The notes below the pieces were generated by a model that saw only the letters and a program-made list of their open reading frames with translations, made no database searches and was not told the origin of the DNA. The translations under genes were made by a program, and so were the position numbers. From Paenibacillus pabuli NBRC 13638 (lineage in GTDB: Bacteria; Bacillota; Bacilli; Paenibacillales; Paenibacillaceae), in the NCBI RefSeq assembly GCF_001514495.1, contig NZ_BCNM01000020.1, positions 62,001-126,000 on the forward strand: DNA of 64,000 bases, given 5' to 3'. Shown one piece after another: positions 7,371-16,233 of the stretch (within the stretch, counting starts at the first letter, position 1; each line of letters starts with the position of its first letter).

Positions 7371-9056
7371 ATGATGCGAACACGAGTCCATATTATCGCT
7401 CCTTATGAATCCATGACTACGATTATAGAAGAATCCATTCCGTTATTTCCGCAATTAGCCATTCAGTGTGAAGTAGGCGACTTAGTAAAAGGGGCCGAAC
7501 TGGCGGCCCAAGCCGAACGAAATGGTGCGGATATTATTATTAGCCGCGGGGGAACCGCCCAGCTGATTAAGGAAGCTGTGACCATTCCGGTTATTGATGT
7601 GCAATTAACTGGATATGACATGATTCGCTCCCTTACGCTGGCCAGCCAGTTCAACGGCCTAACAGCCATCGTTGGCTTTTCCAACATTACTTCAGGTGCA
7701 CAATCCATTATTGATTTGATGGACTTACCTTTAAAGGTATACACCATACGCAGTTCCGAAGATGTGGCACGATTGCTGCTGGAGCTCAAAGCTTCCGGGT
7801 ACCGGCAGATTGTTGGAGATGTCATCACTGTAAATACGGCTAAAACTTATGGAATGGAAGGTTTATTGATCCAATCCGGTAAGGAATCGATTCTTAGAGC
7901 CCTTGAAGATGCACAGTTGGTATATCGTTATTTGAGCAAAAACCATGCGATATCGATCATCTTGAATGATCTGGTTACCAAGGAGCATCCTAATCTCATG
8001 ATCCTGGACGATCAGAACGAAGTTGTATTCGAGAACTTGACGGATTTCGAGCAGAATCCACTGACGGATAATCACATCTATCTTACCAATACCAACCTGG
8101 AGTTCCACCAGTCCCAAGTTCAAAATGTGTTCATCGTTGACGATTACCAGCTGACGGTAACAGCCTACGAAACTGCGTTGGATAACAAAAGGTTCAAAGT
8201 ATTTTTTCTTGAAAAAGGACAGCCTTATGCTTTTGCACAATACGGCATAACAGCGTATAACGACATATCCATGGAGCCGATTGTTGCCGAATCTCCTGCC
8301 ATGCAGGCCGCATTGAGGAATATACGTACCCTGTATGAAAACCACGAACCCATTTATCTGCTGGGCGAAGCGGATTCGGGCAAATCTTTTCTGGTAAAAC
8401 ATATTCATCAGATGTACTCTGGCGGCGGGTTGCTTTTACAAATGGATCTGACACAAATGCCTCCAGGTCATTTGCACAGAATACCACTTTCCAAGGTTCG
8501 AAATGTGGAGATTAACCAGATGGAAAATCGCCTGGAGGATGAGGAATTAATCTCTTTTATCCAGAACTGCCTACAAAGGCAAATCGGTGTGTTTATCCTC
8601 GGTGAGCAGCGATTGAATCCAGATCGAACCCTCCATATTGAGCTGAATACGATCATTATGCCGAGCTTGGTGGACAGACAGGAGGATCTTGAACCTCTGA
8701 TCCAGCATTTCCTTAGTGATTACTATCAGAAGTATGGTACGGTTGCCGTGAAAATGAAAGAGGACGCACTGCGGCTGATCAGAGATCAAGTCCCGTATAT
8801 GACAGTCAACCAATTGAGGCATCTCATCAAACAGGCTGCACTGAATGAACAGGAATACGTGATCTCCGCTTCAACCGTGTCACTTCTGCTCGGTCAACAT
8901 CCCTCATCCAATACGATGAAGTTAAATGGTACATTGAAAGAGATCGAAAAAGAGATTATTCAATACGTACTGCAAGAGGAAAACAATAATCAATCCAAGG
9001 CAGCCGAACGTCTGGGGATTAACCGGGCCACGTTATGGCGTAAACTTAAAGAGTAA
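7371..9056 (+). CDS. PrpR-type transcriptional regulator with degenerate AAA+ domain and Fis-type HTH
   Basis: The 561-residue product has a PrpR_N sensor-like domain (about residues 1-195, with IIISRGGTAQLIKEAVTIPV), a linker, an AAA+-like region (about 310-490) and a Fis-type HTH at the end (QSKAAERLGINRATLWRKLK). A Walker A box is present (GEADSGKS), but the GAFTGA loop that contacts sigma-54 is absent and the usual Walker B DE is replaced by FILGEQ. It therefore probably does not act with sigma-54. TATAAT at 7298 may be its -10 box. Its gene ends 166 nt before a permease-kinase-dehydrogenase operon on the same strand, so it is the likely regulator of that operon, sensing an acid-sugar intermediate. 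Confidence 0.8.
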   Translation: MMRTRVHIIAPYESMTTIIEESIPLFPQLAIQCEVGDLVKGAELAAQAERNGADIIISRGGTAQLIKEAVTIPVIDVQLTGYDMIRSLTLASQFNGLTAIVGFSNITSGAQSIIDLMDLPLKVYTIRSSEDVARLLLELKASGYRQIVGDVITVNTAKTYGMEGLLIQSGKESILRALEDAQLVYRYLSKNHAISIILNDLVTKEHPNLMILDDQNEVVFENLTDFEQNPLTDNHIYLTNTNLEFHQSQVQNVFIVDDYQLTVTAYETALDNKRFKVFFLEKGQPYAFAQYGITAYNDISMEPIVAESPAMQAALRNIRTLYENHEPIYLLGEADSGKSFLVKHIHQMYSGGGLLLQMDLTQMPPGHLHRIPLSKVRNVEINQMENRLEDEELISFIQNCLQRQIGVFILGEQRLNPDRTLHIELNTIIMPSLVDRQEDLEPLIQHFLSDYYQKYGTVAVKMKEDALRLIRDQVPYMTVNQLRHLIKQAALNEQEYVISASTVSLLLGQHPSSNTMKLNGTLKEIEKEIIQYVLQEENNNQSKAAERLGINRATLWRKLKE

Positions 9057-9077
9057 CTTTAGGTTTACGCTTTTTTT
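9038..9077 (+). terminator. terminator of the PrpR-type regulator gene
   Basis: The stem GCGTAAACTTAAAG with CTTTAGGTTTACGC, one G-T pair, is followed by seven T. The left arm lies within the last codons of the gene. Confidence 0.85.
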
Positions 9078-9101
9078 ACAGCTTCATGTGTTGCATTATT
9101 A

Positions 9102-9171
9102 AACACTTAAACGTATTACTTAAAATTTACAATAAATAAGTGTTGCTAAAATAAACAATATGGGATAACAT
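9102..9171 (+). promoter_or_regulatory. promoter of the acid-sugar operon with an upstream inverted repeat
   Basis: TTGCTA (9143-9148) and TAACAT (9166-9171) are 17 nt apart, a good sigma-A promoter. A perfect 8-bp inverted repeat, AACACTTA (9102-9109) and TAAGTGTT (9137-9144), lies just upstream and reaches the -35 box, which suits binding by the adjacent regulator. No GG-N10-GC sigma-54 promoter was found here. Confidence 0.65.
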
Positions 9172-9177
9172 AGTCCC

Positions 9178-9191
9178 TGCAAGCGCTTTAT
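9178..9191 (+). promoter_or_regulatory. possible CcpA cre site
   Basis: TGCAAGCGCTTTAT matches the cre consensus TGWAANCGNTNWCA at the central positions but misses three positions, two of them at the 3' end. It lies directly after the -10 box of the acid-sugar operon, where CcpA binding would repress transcription. Confidence 0.4.
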
Positions 9192-9222
9192 AAAAACGAT
9201 TACTTCATAAGGAGCCACTACT

Positions 9223-10209
9223 ATGAACATTAAAGCAACATTAGATCGTATTCCTGGCGGTATGATGGTTGTTCCCCTGCTGCTCGGCGCAACCATTAAC
9301 ACATTCTTTCCGAATGCTTTGCGGATCGGCGGTTTCACCGAAGCCCTGTTCGTAAATAGCTCAAGCACACTGATCGCCCTGTTCCTGTTGATTGCGGGTA
9401 CGCAAATCACGTTCAAGACGGCCGGTTCTTCGGTTGGTAAAGGCGTTACACTGCTTGTGTTCAAGTGGGCAGTTGGTGCAATATTAGGTTTGATCGCCAT
9501 CTATTTTGCGGATTCCAATGGTTTATTCCTTGGTTTGGCACCGCTTGCCATTATCGCTGCAATGACGAATTCCAATGGTGGACTGTACATCGCGCTGGCC
9601 GGACAGTACGGCAAAGAAGATGACAAGGCGGCTTATCCGTTCCTCGCACTCAGCGATGGACCGTTCCTCACCATGGTTGCTCTTTCCATTTTCGGTGCGA
9701 TGGGCTTTGCCAACGGCATGTTCTCCCCGATGTCTTTTGTAGCCGTTCTGCTTCCGCTTATCGTCGGCGTTGTTATTGGTAATCTCGATAGAAACATGGC
9801 TGATTGGCTGCATAAAGGCAGTGACAAGCTCGTTCCGTTCTTCGCCTTTTCACTGGGTATGGGCATCAACTTCTCGTCGATCATTCAAGGTGGATTAAGT
9901 GGGATCCTGTTGGGTGTCCTGACTGTACTGATCACGGGCGGCGTTGGATTCCTGCTGTTCAGAGCCATTGGCTGGAACCCGATTGTTGGAGCTTCCGAAG
10001 GTTCTACGGCCGGTAACGCTGTAGGTACGCCTGCTGCCATCGTGGCTGCAAACGCTTCTTTTGCCCCGATTGCCGAGATTGCTACGGTGCAGATTGCTGC
10101 AAGTGTGGTCACCACTGCCATACTGCTGCCGATCTTCATCGGATTCCTCTCCAAAAGGCTGGAGAAATCAGGCGGGGTCGAGAAATACAATCAAAGACCG
10201 TCCACATAA
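9223..10209 (+). CDS. kdgT: KdgT family permease (2-keto-3-deoxygluconate transporter type)
   Basis: The product (328 residues) is very hydrophobic, with about ten predicted membrane segments, and opens with ATLDRIPGGMMVVPLLLGA as in the KdgT family of proton-coupled sugar-acid symporters. Conserved segments AAMTNSNGGLYIALAGQYG and SEGSTAGNAVGTPAAIVA are visible. AAGGAG lies 8 nt ahead of the ATG. It is the first gene of a three-gene operon with an acid-sugar kinase and a PdxA2-type dehydrogenase, so the imported substrate is more likely a four-carbon sugar acid than 2-keto-3-deoxygluconate itself. The symbol denotes the family. Confidence 0.85.
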   Translation: MNIKATLDRIPGGMMVVPLLLGATINTFFPNALRIGGFTEALFVNSSSTLIALFLLIAGTQITFKTAGSSVGKGVTLLVFKWAVGAILGLIAIYFADSNGLFLGLAPLAIIAAMTNSNGGLYIALAGQYGKEDDKAAYPFLALSDGPFLTMVALSIFGAMGFANGMFSPMSFVAVLLPLIVGVVIGNLDRNMADWLHKGSDKLVPFFAFSLGMGINFSSIIQGGLSGILLGVLTVLITGGVGFLLFRAIGWNPIVGASEGSTAGNAVGTPAAIVAANASFAPIAEIATVQIAASVVTTAILLPIFIGFLSKRLEKSGGVEKYNQRPST

Positions 10210-10270
10210 ATGCACGGAATTTAATTGACCGGAATTATAACTATTTTGCTTTCCAAGGAGGGATGACTGC

Positions 10271-11566
10271 ATGAAATTAGCCATTATTGCAGATGATTTG
10301 ACCGGCGCCAATGACAGCGGGGTGCAGCTTGCCCGTCATGGATTGAAGACCAGTGTCCTGTTTAACATAAATGAGGATAATCTTACCGAATACGATGCGG
10401 TCGTATTTGATACCGATAGCCGTTCCATCACACCGGAGGATGCGTATCAGCGCGTAAGCAGAGCAGCTGAGCTGCTGTTGAAGAACGGATTTGGCACTAT
10501 TTTCAAAAAAATGGACTCGACCATGCGCGGAAACATCGGCAGCGAGATCGATGCTTTGTACGACGTGGTCAAACCCGACTTCATGATGATTGCCCCGGGC
10601 TATCCCAAGAACAATCGCACCATTCTTAATGGCACGCATTATCTGAACGGCGTTCCACTGGCCGATACCGAGATTGCGAATGATCCGAAGACACCTGTGA
10701 CCCTTTCGTATCTTCCGGATTTACTCAAACTCCAGACCAAGTATGAAGTGGGCGGGATTACGGTGCGGGATCTTGAATCGGGTAGGGATCATATGAAGAC
10801 GCAGCTGGAATACTTTAAAGCTAACGGCATTCCCTATATCCTCGTCGACTCGACGGATGAGCAGCACTTGGAGCAGATTCTACGTATCACCAGTGAGCTG
10901 GACTATACCTTTGCCTGGGCAGGTTCAGCGGGAATCGCGAACTACCTGCCTACCCATTATGGCTTGGGAGCCAAGTCCTCGGAATTGACTATCCCAGCGA
11001 ATCCGGGTCCAATCCTCACCGTTGTGGGGAGCGTAAACCGAAACTCGCGCGAGCAGCTCAAGCAGCTACTACAGAAAACCAATGTATCATCCATTCCATT
11101 CCACTCCTTCAAAGCCGTATCGGATTCGGCAGATCGTGAGCAAGAAATCGATCGTGTGTATGAGGAAGTGAAGGCCAAAGCGGTGGAAGGCAATGACGTT
11201 GTCCTCTATTCCACCGCCGAACAGGTCGATATTGAACTGGCACGTGCCACGGGCGAAGTCCGAGGGCTTAATCACACCGAGGTCAGCAATGAAATTGTAC
11301 GAGCCATAGGTGAAATCTGCGCCAAACTGCTGGAGAATGGGTATTTCAAAGGGGTGTCCATGACAGGTGGAGATACAGCGAAACAAATCTGTATGAAGTG
11401 GAATATCAGCGGTTTTGAACTGCTCGATGAGCTTGAAATTGGCGTACCCATATCGAAATTTATTGGAATTGAGGATCTGCACGTGATCACCAAAGCGGGC
11501 GGATTCGGCAAGCCCGACGTCTTCATCCATGCGATTGAAAAATTAAAAGGAGGAGTTCCCGTATGA
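10271..11566 (+). CDS. dtnK: four-carbon acid sugar kinase (DUF1537 / DtnK-OtnK-DenK family)
   Basis: The 431-residue product has the two signatures of DUF1537 kinases: the N-terminal acid-sugar-binding motif IIADDLTGANDSGVQLA and the C-terminal nucleotide-binding segment SMTGGDTAKQIC followed by GVPISKFIG. Members phosphorylate D-threonate, D-erythronate, L-threonate or related acids at the 4-position. AAGGAGG precedes the ATG. Its stop codon overlaps the start of the PdxA2-type gene (ATGA), so the two are translationally coupled. Pairing with PdxA2 is typical of D-threonate and D-erythronate pathways; which substrate applies is not decided by sequence reading, so the symbol is provisional. 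Confidence 0.85.
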   Translation: MKLAIIADDLTGANDSGVQLARHGLKTSVLFNINEDNLTEYDAVVFDTDSRSITPEDAYQRVSRAAELLLKNGFGTIFKKMDSTMRGNIGSEIDALYDVVKPDFMMIAPGYPKNNRTILNGTHYLNGVPLADTEIANDPKTPVTLSYLPDLLKLQTKYEVGGITVRDLESGRDHMKTQLEYFKANGIPYILVDSTDEQHLEQILRITSELDYTFAWAGSAGIANYLPTHYGLGAKSSELTIPANPGPILTVVGSVNRNSREQLKQLLQKTNVSSIPFHSFKAVSDSADREQEIDRVYEEVKAKAVEGNDVVLYSTAEQVDIELARATGEVRGLNHTEVSNEIVRAIGEICAKLLENGYFKGVSMTGGDTAKQICMKWNISGFELLDELEIGVPISKFIGIEDLHVITKAGGFGKPDVFIHAIEKLKGGVPV

Positions 11567-12564
11567 AACCAACCGTTGGAATTACAATGGGCGATGCAGC
11601 AGGCATTGGACCCGAGATCATTATGAAAGCACTGGGTCATCAGGAGGTCTACAACAACTGCAATCCACTCGTCATTGGCGATGCCAAAATATTGGAGCGT
11701 GTTCTGCCTGTCATCGGATCGAGTCTGAAGGTAAATGCTATTCATGAGCCATCCGAAGCCTTGTATGAATTCGGTACTGTAGACGTTATTGATCTGGACC
11801 TCGTTCCCGCAGATTTGGAATATGGTAAAGTATCTGCCGTTGCGGGAGATGCAGCCTTTCAATTTCTGGCGAAAGCCATTGATCTGGCCAAAAAACAGCA
11901 AATCCACTCCATCTGCACGGCGCCCCTGAACAAGGAAGCCTTGCACCTCGGTGGGCACCTGTATCCAGGTCACACCGAGATTTTGGCCGATCTCACCGAT
12001 ACCGAGGATTTCTCCATGATGCTGACGACGCCCAATCTGCGAGTGATTCACCTTACGACGCATATGGGCCTGATTGATGCCATCGCGAGCATCAACCCGG
12101 AAAGAACCTACACCGTGGTTAAACTGGCTCATGATACGTTAAAAAAAGCCGGCTTCGACAATCCGCGTGTAGCTGTTTGCGGGATTAACCCGCATGCAGG
12201 TGAGAACGGATTGTTCGGTAATGGTGAAGAGGAAGAAAAACTGCAGCCCGGCATCGAACGTGCACAGCAGGAAGGCATTAACGTCGTTGGTCCACTTCCG
12301 GCGGACACATTGTTCTTCCGAGCAGGGCGAGGCGATTTTGATATCGTTGTTGCCTGCTACCACGACCAGGGACATGCTCCGATCAAAGTTATGGGCATCG
12401 AAGAAGGCGTAAATATTACAGTAGGTCTTAAAGGTGGTATCATCCGTACCTCTGTAGACCATGGGACAGCCTTTGACATCGCTGGTAAAAATATTGCTGA
12501 TGACAAGAGCATGCTGGCCGCCATCCGTTCTGCCATTGAACTTGCGCCAAAAACGCAAATTTAA
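11563..12564 (+). CDS. pdxA2: PdxA2-type 4-phosphoerythronate/threonate dehydrogenase (4-hydroxythreonine-4-phosphate dehydrogenase family)
   Basis: This 333-residue protein starts with GITMGDAAGIGPEIIMKAL, the PdxA signature. The three metal-binding His regions are present (LGGHLYPGHTE, TTHMGLIDA, ACYHDQGHAPIKV). PdxA proper makes a pyridoxal-phosphate precursor, but when paired with a DUF1537 kinase the PdxA2 branch oxidatively decarboxylates the acid-sugar 4-phosphate to dihydroxyacetone phosphate and CO2. The kinase partner and permease here favour the catabolic role. The start ATG overlaps the kinase stop, with AAGGAGG ahead. A strong terminator follows. Confidence 0.85.
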   Translation: MKPTVGITMGDAAGIGPEIIMKALGHQEVYNNCNPLVIGDAKILERVLPVIGSSLKVNAIHEPSEALYEFGTVDVIDLDLVPADLEYGKVSAVAGDAAFQFLAKAIDLAKKQQIHSICTAPLNKEALHLGGHLYPGHTEILADLTDTEDFSMMLTTPNLRVIHLTTHMGLIDAIASINPERTYTVVKLAHDTLKKAGFDNPRVAVCGINPHAGENGLFGNGEEEEKLQPGIERAQQEGINVVGPLPADTLFFRAGRGDFDIVVACYHDQGHAPIKVMGIEEGVNITVGLKGGIIRTSVDHGTAFDIAGKNIADDKSMLAAIRSAIELAPKTQI

Positions 12565-12589
12565 CATACGTATTCTCAGAAAAGAAATA

Positions 12590-12630
12590 AAAGCAGCGAT
12601 TCTTCTGTAATGGCAGAATCGCTGCTTTTT
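12590..12630. terminator. bidirectional terminator between the pdxA2 and GH88 genes
   Basis: AAAGCAGCGATTCT pairs perfectly with AGAATCGCTGCTTT around an 11-nt loop. A T-run follows on the plus strand and TTTTATTT follows on the minus strand. It serves both convergent operons. Confidence 0.9.
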
Positions 12631-12684
12631 ATTTGTGGTCAACATGGTTTAATTCATCAGCAAAGGAATTTTTTCATGTACATT

Positions 12685-13815
12685 CTATTGGCGGTCATAC
12701 CAATAGCCAGGAATGCCCCGTTCCAGCCGCATCAGTGCTTCAAGATAAAAATAATCGCCCCAGATCGTGTAGTCATCCGGTGAATCTCCACCTCTTACAG
12801 AGTAGGAACCATGCTTCAGCAGACCCTCCGCTGTATCGGAGCCTTGCGTAGAGTAATGACGAATTAGGGATTTCATGGACGATTCGGCTGCCTTTTGAAA
12901 AGCCTCCCGCTCTGGGTCGGCTTCATTTAGCTGTCCGGCAATCTCCAGCAGACCACAGGCAACAATGGCAGATGCAGAGCTGTCCCGTTTCGTGTCGGGC
13001 GCCTGCGGAGCATCAAAATCCCAGTACGCTACTTCATCCTCCGGAAGATGGGCAATGAAATAACGGGCGAGCCGCTTGGCTGTCTCCAGCATCTCTGTAC
13101 TTTGCAGATAGCGGCTGCACAGTGCAAAACCATATATCCCCCATGCCTGTCCACGAGTCCAGGTAGAGCCATCATTGTATCCTTGATGCGTACCGCCTCG
13201 AATGGCCTCCCCGGTAGCCTGGTCAAAATAAAACGTATGATAACTGGAGTCGTCTCCACGAACGAGGAAACGGCGGCTTTTCAGCGCATGCAGCTCGGCA
13301 ACGCGGCGATACTCCTCGTTATTTGTCTGCTCATACGCCCAGAACAGCAGCGGAAGATTGAGCAGGCAATCGATAATGATTCGCCCTCCGTTGTTCACAT
13401 CGCCTTTCCGTCCCCAAGCCTGGATGAGTCCTGCTTCCTCCCGCCAGCGTTTCATCAGCATATCTGCAGCTTCCAACGTGAGTTTCCTTGCTGCGGCGTC
13501 ATGCTCCACAATCCACTGCGCCTTGGCAGACAACGAATAGAGAAAGCCAATATCATGATGATCGAAAATGATTTTTTGCTCCATTCGTTTGCGGAAGTTA
13601 TCGACGGTGCTTGCTGCTGCCTTACGAAACAACGGGTCTTGCGTGTACTCCGTGCATAACCACAGGATCCCCGACCAGAATCCGGCCGTCCACTCTGTAT
13701 TGTCGTTCAACATATAATGCTCATCCCCGTTACTAACATGGGGAAAGCGCCCCTCGAATCGATCTATATTACGCCGGGTGACATGGAGTGCATCATCAAT
13801 AGCCTTTTTCCACAT
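12685..13815 (-). CDS. GH88 unsaturated glucuronyl hydrolase
   Basis: The product (376 residues) is a cytosolic (alpha/alpha)6-barrel enzyme that cleaves the unsaturated uronic acid left at the non-reducing end by polysaccharide lyases, by hydration of the 4,5 double bond. Both key acids sit at the same numbers as in the well-studied Bacillus sp. GL1 enzyme: Asp88 in FDHHDIGF and Asp149 in GGRIIIDC. Other family segments are RKGDVNNGG, GGTHQGYNDGSTWTRGQAW and DSSASAIVACGLLE. AGAGGAGG lies 9 nt before the ATG. It is the last gene of an operon with a sugar ABC importer and an AraC/YesN regulator, so the importer most likely brings in unsaturated uronate oligosaccharides. Confidence 0.92.
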   Translation of the reverse strand: MWKKAIDDALHVTRRNIDRFEGRFPHVSNGDEHYMLNDNTEWTAGFWSGILWLCTEYTQDPLFRKAAASTVDNFRKRMEQKIIFDHHDIGFLYSLSAKAQWIVEHDAAARKLTLEAADMLMKRWREEAGLIQAWGRKGDVNNGGRIIIDCLLNLPLLFWAYEQTNNEEYRRVAELHALKSRRFLVRGDDSSYHTFYFDQATGEAIRGGTHQGYNDGSTWTRGQAWGIYGFALCSRYLQSTEMLETAKRLARYFIAHLPEDEVAYWDFDAPQAPDTKRDSSASAIVACGLLEIAGQLNEADPEREAFQKAAESSMKSLIRHYSTQGSDTAEGLLKHGSYSVRGGDSPDDYTIWGDYFYLEALMRLERGIPGYWYDRQ

Positions 13816-13848
13816 GGAACTGTTCCTCCTCTAAGCAAGTAATATTCT

Positions 13849-16182
13849 TCAATCCTCTTGCTGGACCAGCCTGCTGTTTTGCTTATATTGGCCGGGTGTA
13901 ATTCCCTCATATTTTTTGAAGACACGAATGAACGAATTGCTGTTCAGGAAACCCACCCGCTCGGATACGTCCTGGATCGTCAATTCCTCTGCCTGCAGAA
14001 TTTTCTTGGATTGCTCAATTCGATATTGGTTGATGTAATCAATCACGTTGACTCCAGTCTGTTCCTTGAAGTACTTGGAGACATAGGTTGGATGAAAACG
14101 AAAACGTTCGGATAAGTGGGTCAAACCGAGATTAACATCGGCATAATTCTCATGGATAAATTCCACCAGTTGATCCCTCAATTCCTCACTGCGGGATCGC
14201 TTGCGCTCATGCACTGTCTGGCATACCGTCTCCAGTATCCGCAGCAATTCAGCCTCAATTTCCTCAAACGTCTCACATGCAAACAATTGCCGTACCAGCT
14301 CATTGCGCTGCGCCATCTCGTTCTGATCATCCGTCTTGATCTGTTCCGTAGCTTTCAGAAAAGTACCGATCAACTCAAACATCAGACAGCGAGCCAGTTC
14401 AACAGACAGGGGCTCTCCCGCAAAATTAGTCATGAGAATTTCGTTCATTACTTCCGTGGAACGGGCATAATTCCCTGTAGCGATATAATTGATGAGCTGT
14501 CTCTCCAGATCAAGAGGGTAATACAGCTCCTCCTTGGGCCGACGAATTCGGTTCGGATCAATAATTTGACCGATCCCCAGAATCAGCCTGTATTCCAGCG
14601 CTTCTTCCGATTCCCGGAAACAATCTGAGATCTCCACAATACGGTGATGAACATGGCTAACACCAACAGAGAAGTACACGCAGAATCGAGAGCTGATGAA
14701 ACGCTGGGCTTCTTCGACTGCACGAATTAACCGATGACTGGTATCCGCCTCACACTCCCGAATATTAATAAGGAATGCAATTCTTCCATCAATGTCGGCA
14801 GAGTATACATGACCGATCGAGCCGATCATCTCCTCCAGCACATTGGTCAGAATCAGATGCACAAATTGATGCTTCTCCTCCTGGTCCTGCTCACGTACTC
14901 TGGAACGGAACAGTCCTTCAACATCCTCAATGTGCAGGAGCAATACGGCAAACGAATTCGTCTCGAACCGAATGCCCGAACGTTCCAGGGTCGAAGCAAA
15001 ATCCTCACCCACCTGCACCCTTCCCTTCATCAGCTTGGAGAGCAGGCTGCTCCGTATAACGCTCTGCTGATCCTTAAGCCTGTTCGCAAATTGGTCCTGC
15101 TCCTCCCAGGCTTGGATTAGGACAGACTGCAAGATGCCATATTCATTATCTGGCTGCTCCAGTTTCCATTTGACCTTATCCGAGATAATGTTCATGATCC
15201 GTCCCAGCGGACGGTAATTCCGTCTGGCGAACCACCAGGCTGCCACCCCGCCGAGCATCAGTCCTGCCACAACACCTCCAAGCGTAATATTGCGGATGAC
15301 CGTCAGCTTCTTGGCATAGATTCGGGTAGGGATGATGGATACATACTTCCAGTCCTGGATCTTGGAAGAAATCTGTGATACGGTCACGGATTCTCCGTTC
15401 CAATGGATCGTTTCCGTTCTTTTCCCAGCATCATCGAAAAGGTTAAGGTCCTCCCCATTCATGTAAGGGGTTTCAAGTGATCCGGTAGAAAATAACGTTT
15501 GACCGTCGTGATCCAGAATGAACACGGTGCTCTCTTTTTCCAAACGTACGTTGTCAATGGCTTGCTGGAATCGGTTGGGGTCCAGGTTAACGACGAAGGT
15601 CGCAGGGCTGTTGGCGCCATTTTGGATAGGAAACGGCTGAATATAGACTAGCGTGTCTTCAATCCGTCGGTCTTCACTCCGTACCTCCATCTTGCGGAAC
15701 ATGCTCTTACCGGAATCATGCATAAGCCGGGTCCACACTTCCTCGGTTACGTTCGTCCCCTGATGGAACAAGTCATAGAGATACTTTTTTTGAATGAGTG
15801 AAGAAGAGGACAACGCGATATCGGGTTGTTTGATATAGATATACAGTTCACTAATCAAGCCGTTTCCGACGCGTGTGGATTTCAGGTTTTTGATCAGATC
15901 AATCCCCATGAACCTCCAGCGGGCATCCTGTTCAGACGCATGATTAATGAAGCTCATGAGTTGGGAGTCGGCCATTAATTGATTGCTAATGCTGCCAATA
16001 TCACCAATCTGGTTATCAATGGTTTCCTGCACCTGAGATAACAGCACCATGTTGGAACGATTCACTTCTTCCTCAAGCAACAGGCGAGACTCGGCAAAAA
16101 CAGCAGCACCGATCACAATCGGTATGAGCAGAATGACCATGTAAGAAATGCCCCAGGATAACAGGATGCTTTTTCTCTTCAT
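13849..16182 (-). CDS. AraC/YesN family transmembrane transcriptional regulator
   Basis: The 777-residue product has an N-terminal membrane helix (SWGISYMVILLIPIVIGAAVF), a large extracytoplasmic sensor region (about residues 35-295), a second helix (TLGGVVAGLMLGGVAAWWFA), a long cytoplasmic linker and a C-terminal AraC double HTH (about 675-775, with LTHLSERFRFHPTYVSKYFKEQ and ITPGQYKQ). This one-protein membrane sensor and DNA-binding layout is common in Paenibacillus sugar loci. The ATG at 16182 has AGGAGG 6 nt upstream, and the longer GTG reading (16197) lacks one. It lies between the permease and GH88 genes and probably controls this operon in response to an extracellular oligosaccharide. 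Confidence 0.88.
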   Translation of the reverse strand: MKRKSILLSWGISYMVILLIPIVIGAAVFAESRLLLEEEVNRSNMVLLSQVQETIDNQIGDIGSISNQLMADSQLMSFINHASEQDARWRFMGIDLIKNLKSTRVGNGLISELYIYIKQPDIALSSSSLIQKKYLYDLFHQGTNVTEEVWTRLMHDSGKSMFRKMEVRSEDRRIEDTLVYIQPFPIQNGANSPATFVVNLDPNRFQQAIDNVRLEKESTVFILDHDGQTLFSTGSLETPYMNGEDLNLFDDAGKRTETIHWNGESVTVSQISSKIQDWKYVSIIPTRIYAKKLTVIRNITLGGVVAGLMLGGVAAWWFARRNYRPLGRIMNIISDKVKWKLEQPDNEYGILQSVLIQAWEEQDQFANRLKDQQSVIRSSLLSKLMKGRVQVGEDFASTLERSGIRFETNSFAVLLLHIEDVEGLFRSRVREQDQEEKHQFVHLILTNVLEEMIGSIGHVYSADIDGRIAFLINIRECEADTSHRLIRAVEEAQRFISSRFCVYFSVGVSHVHHRIVEISDCFRESEEALEYRLILGIGQIIDPNRIRRPKEELYYPLDLERQLINYIATGNYARSTEVMNEILMTNFAGEPLSVELARCLMFELIGTFLKATEQIKTDDQNEMAQRNELVRQLFACETFEEIEAELLRILETVCQTVHERKRSRSEELRDQLVEFIHENYADVNLGLTHLSERFRFHPTYVSKYFKEQTGVNVIDYINQYRIEQSKKILQAEELTIQDVSERVGFLNSNSFIRVFKKYEGITPGQYKQNSRLVQQED

Positions 16183-16233
16183 GCGTCTCCTCCTCACCGT
16201 GTGTTATTTGATATAGCTTGGCATAAGGCAACT

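Noticed and set aside
9140..9185. Sigma-54 promoter before the acid-sugar operon
   Set aside because: GG and GC pairs are present but at 14 rather than 10 nt spacing; the sigma-A boxes are far better.
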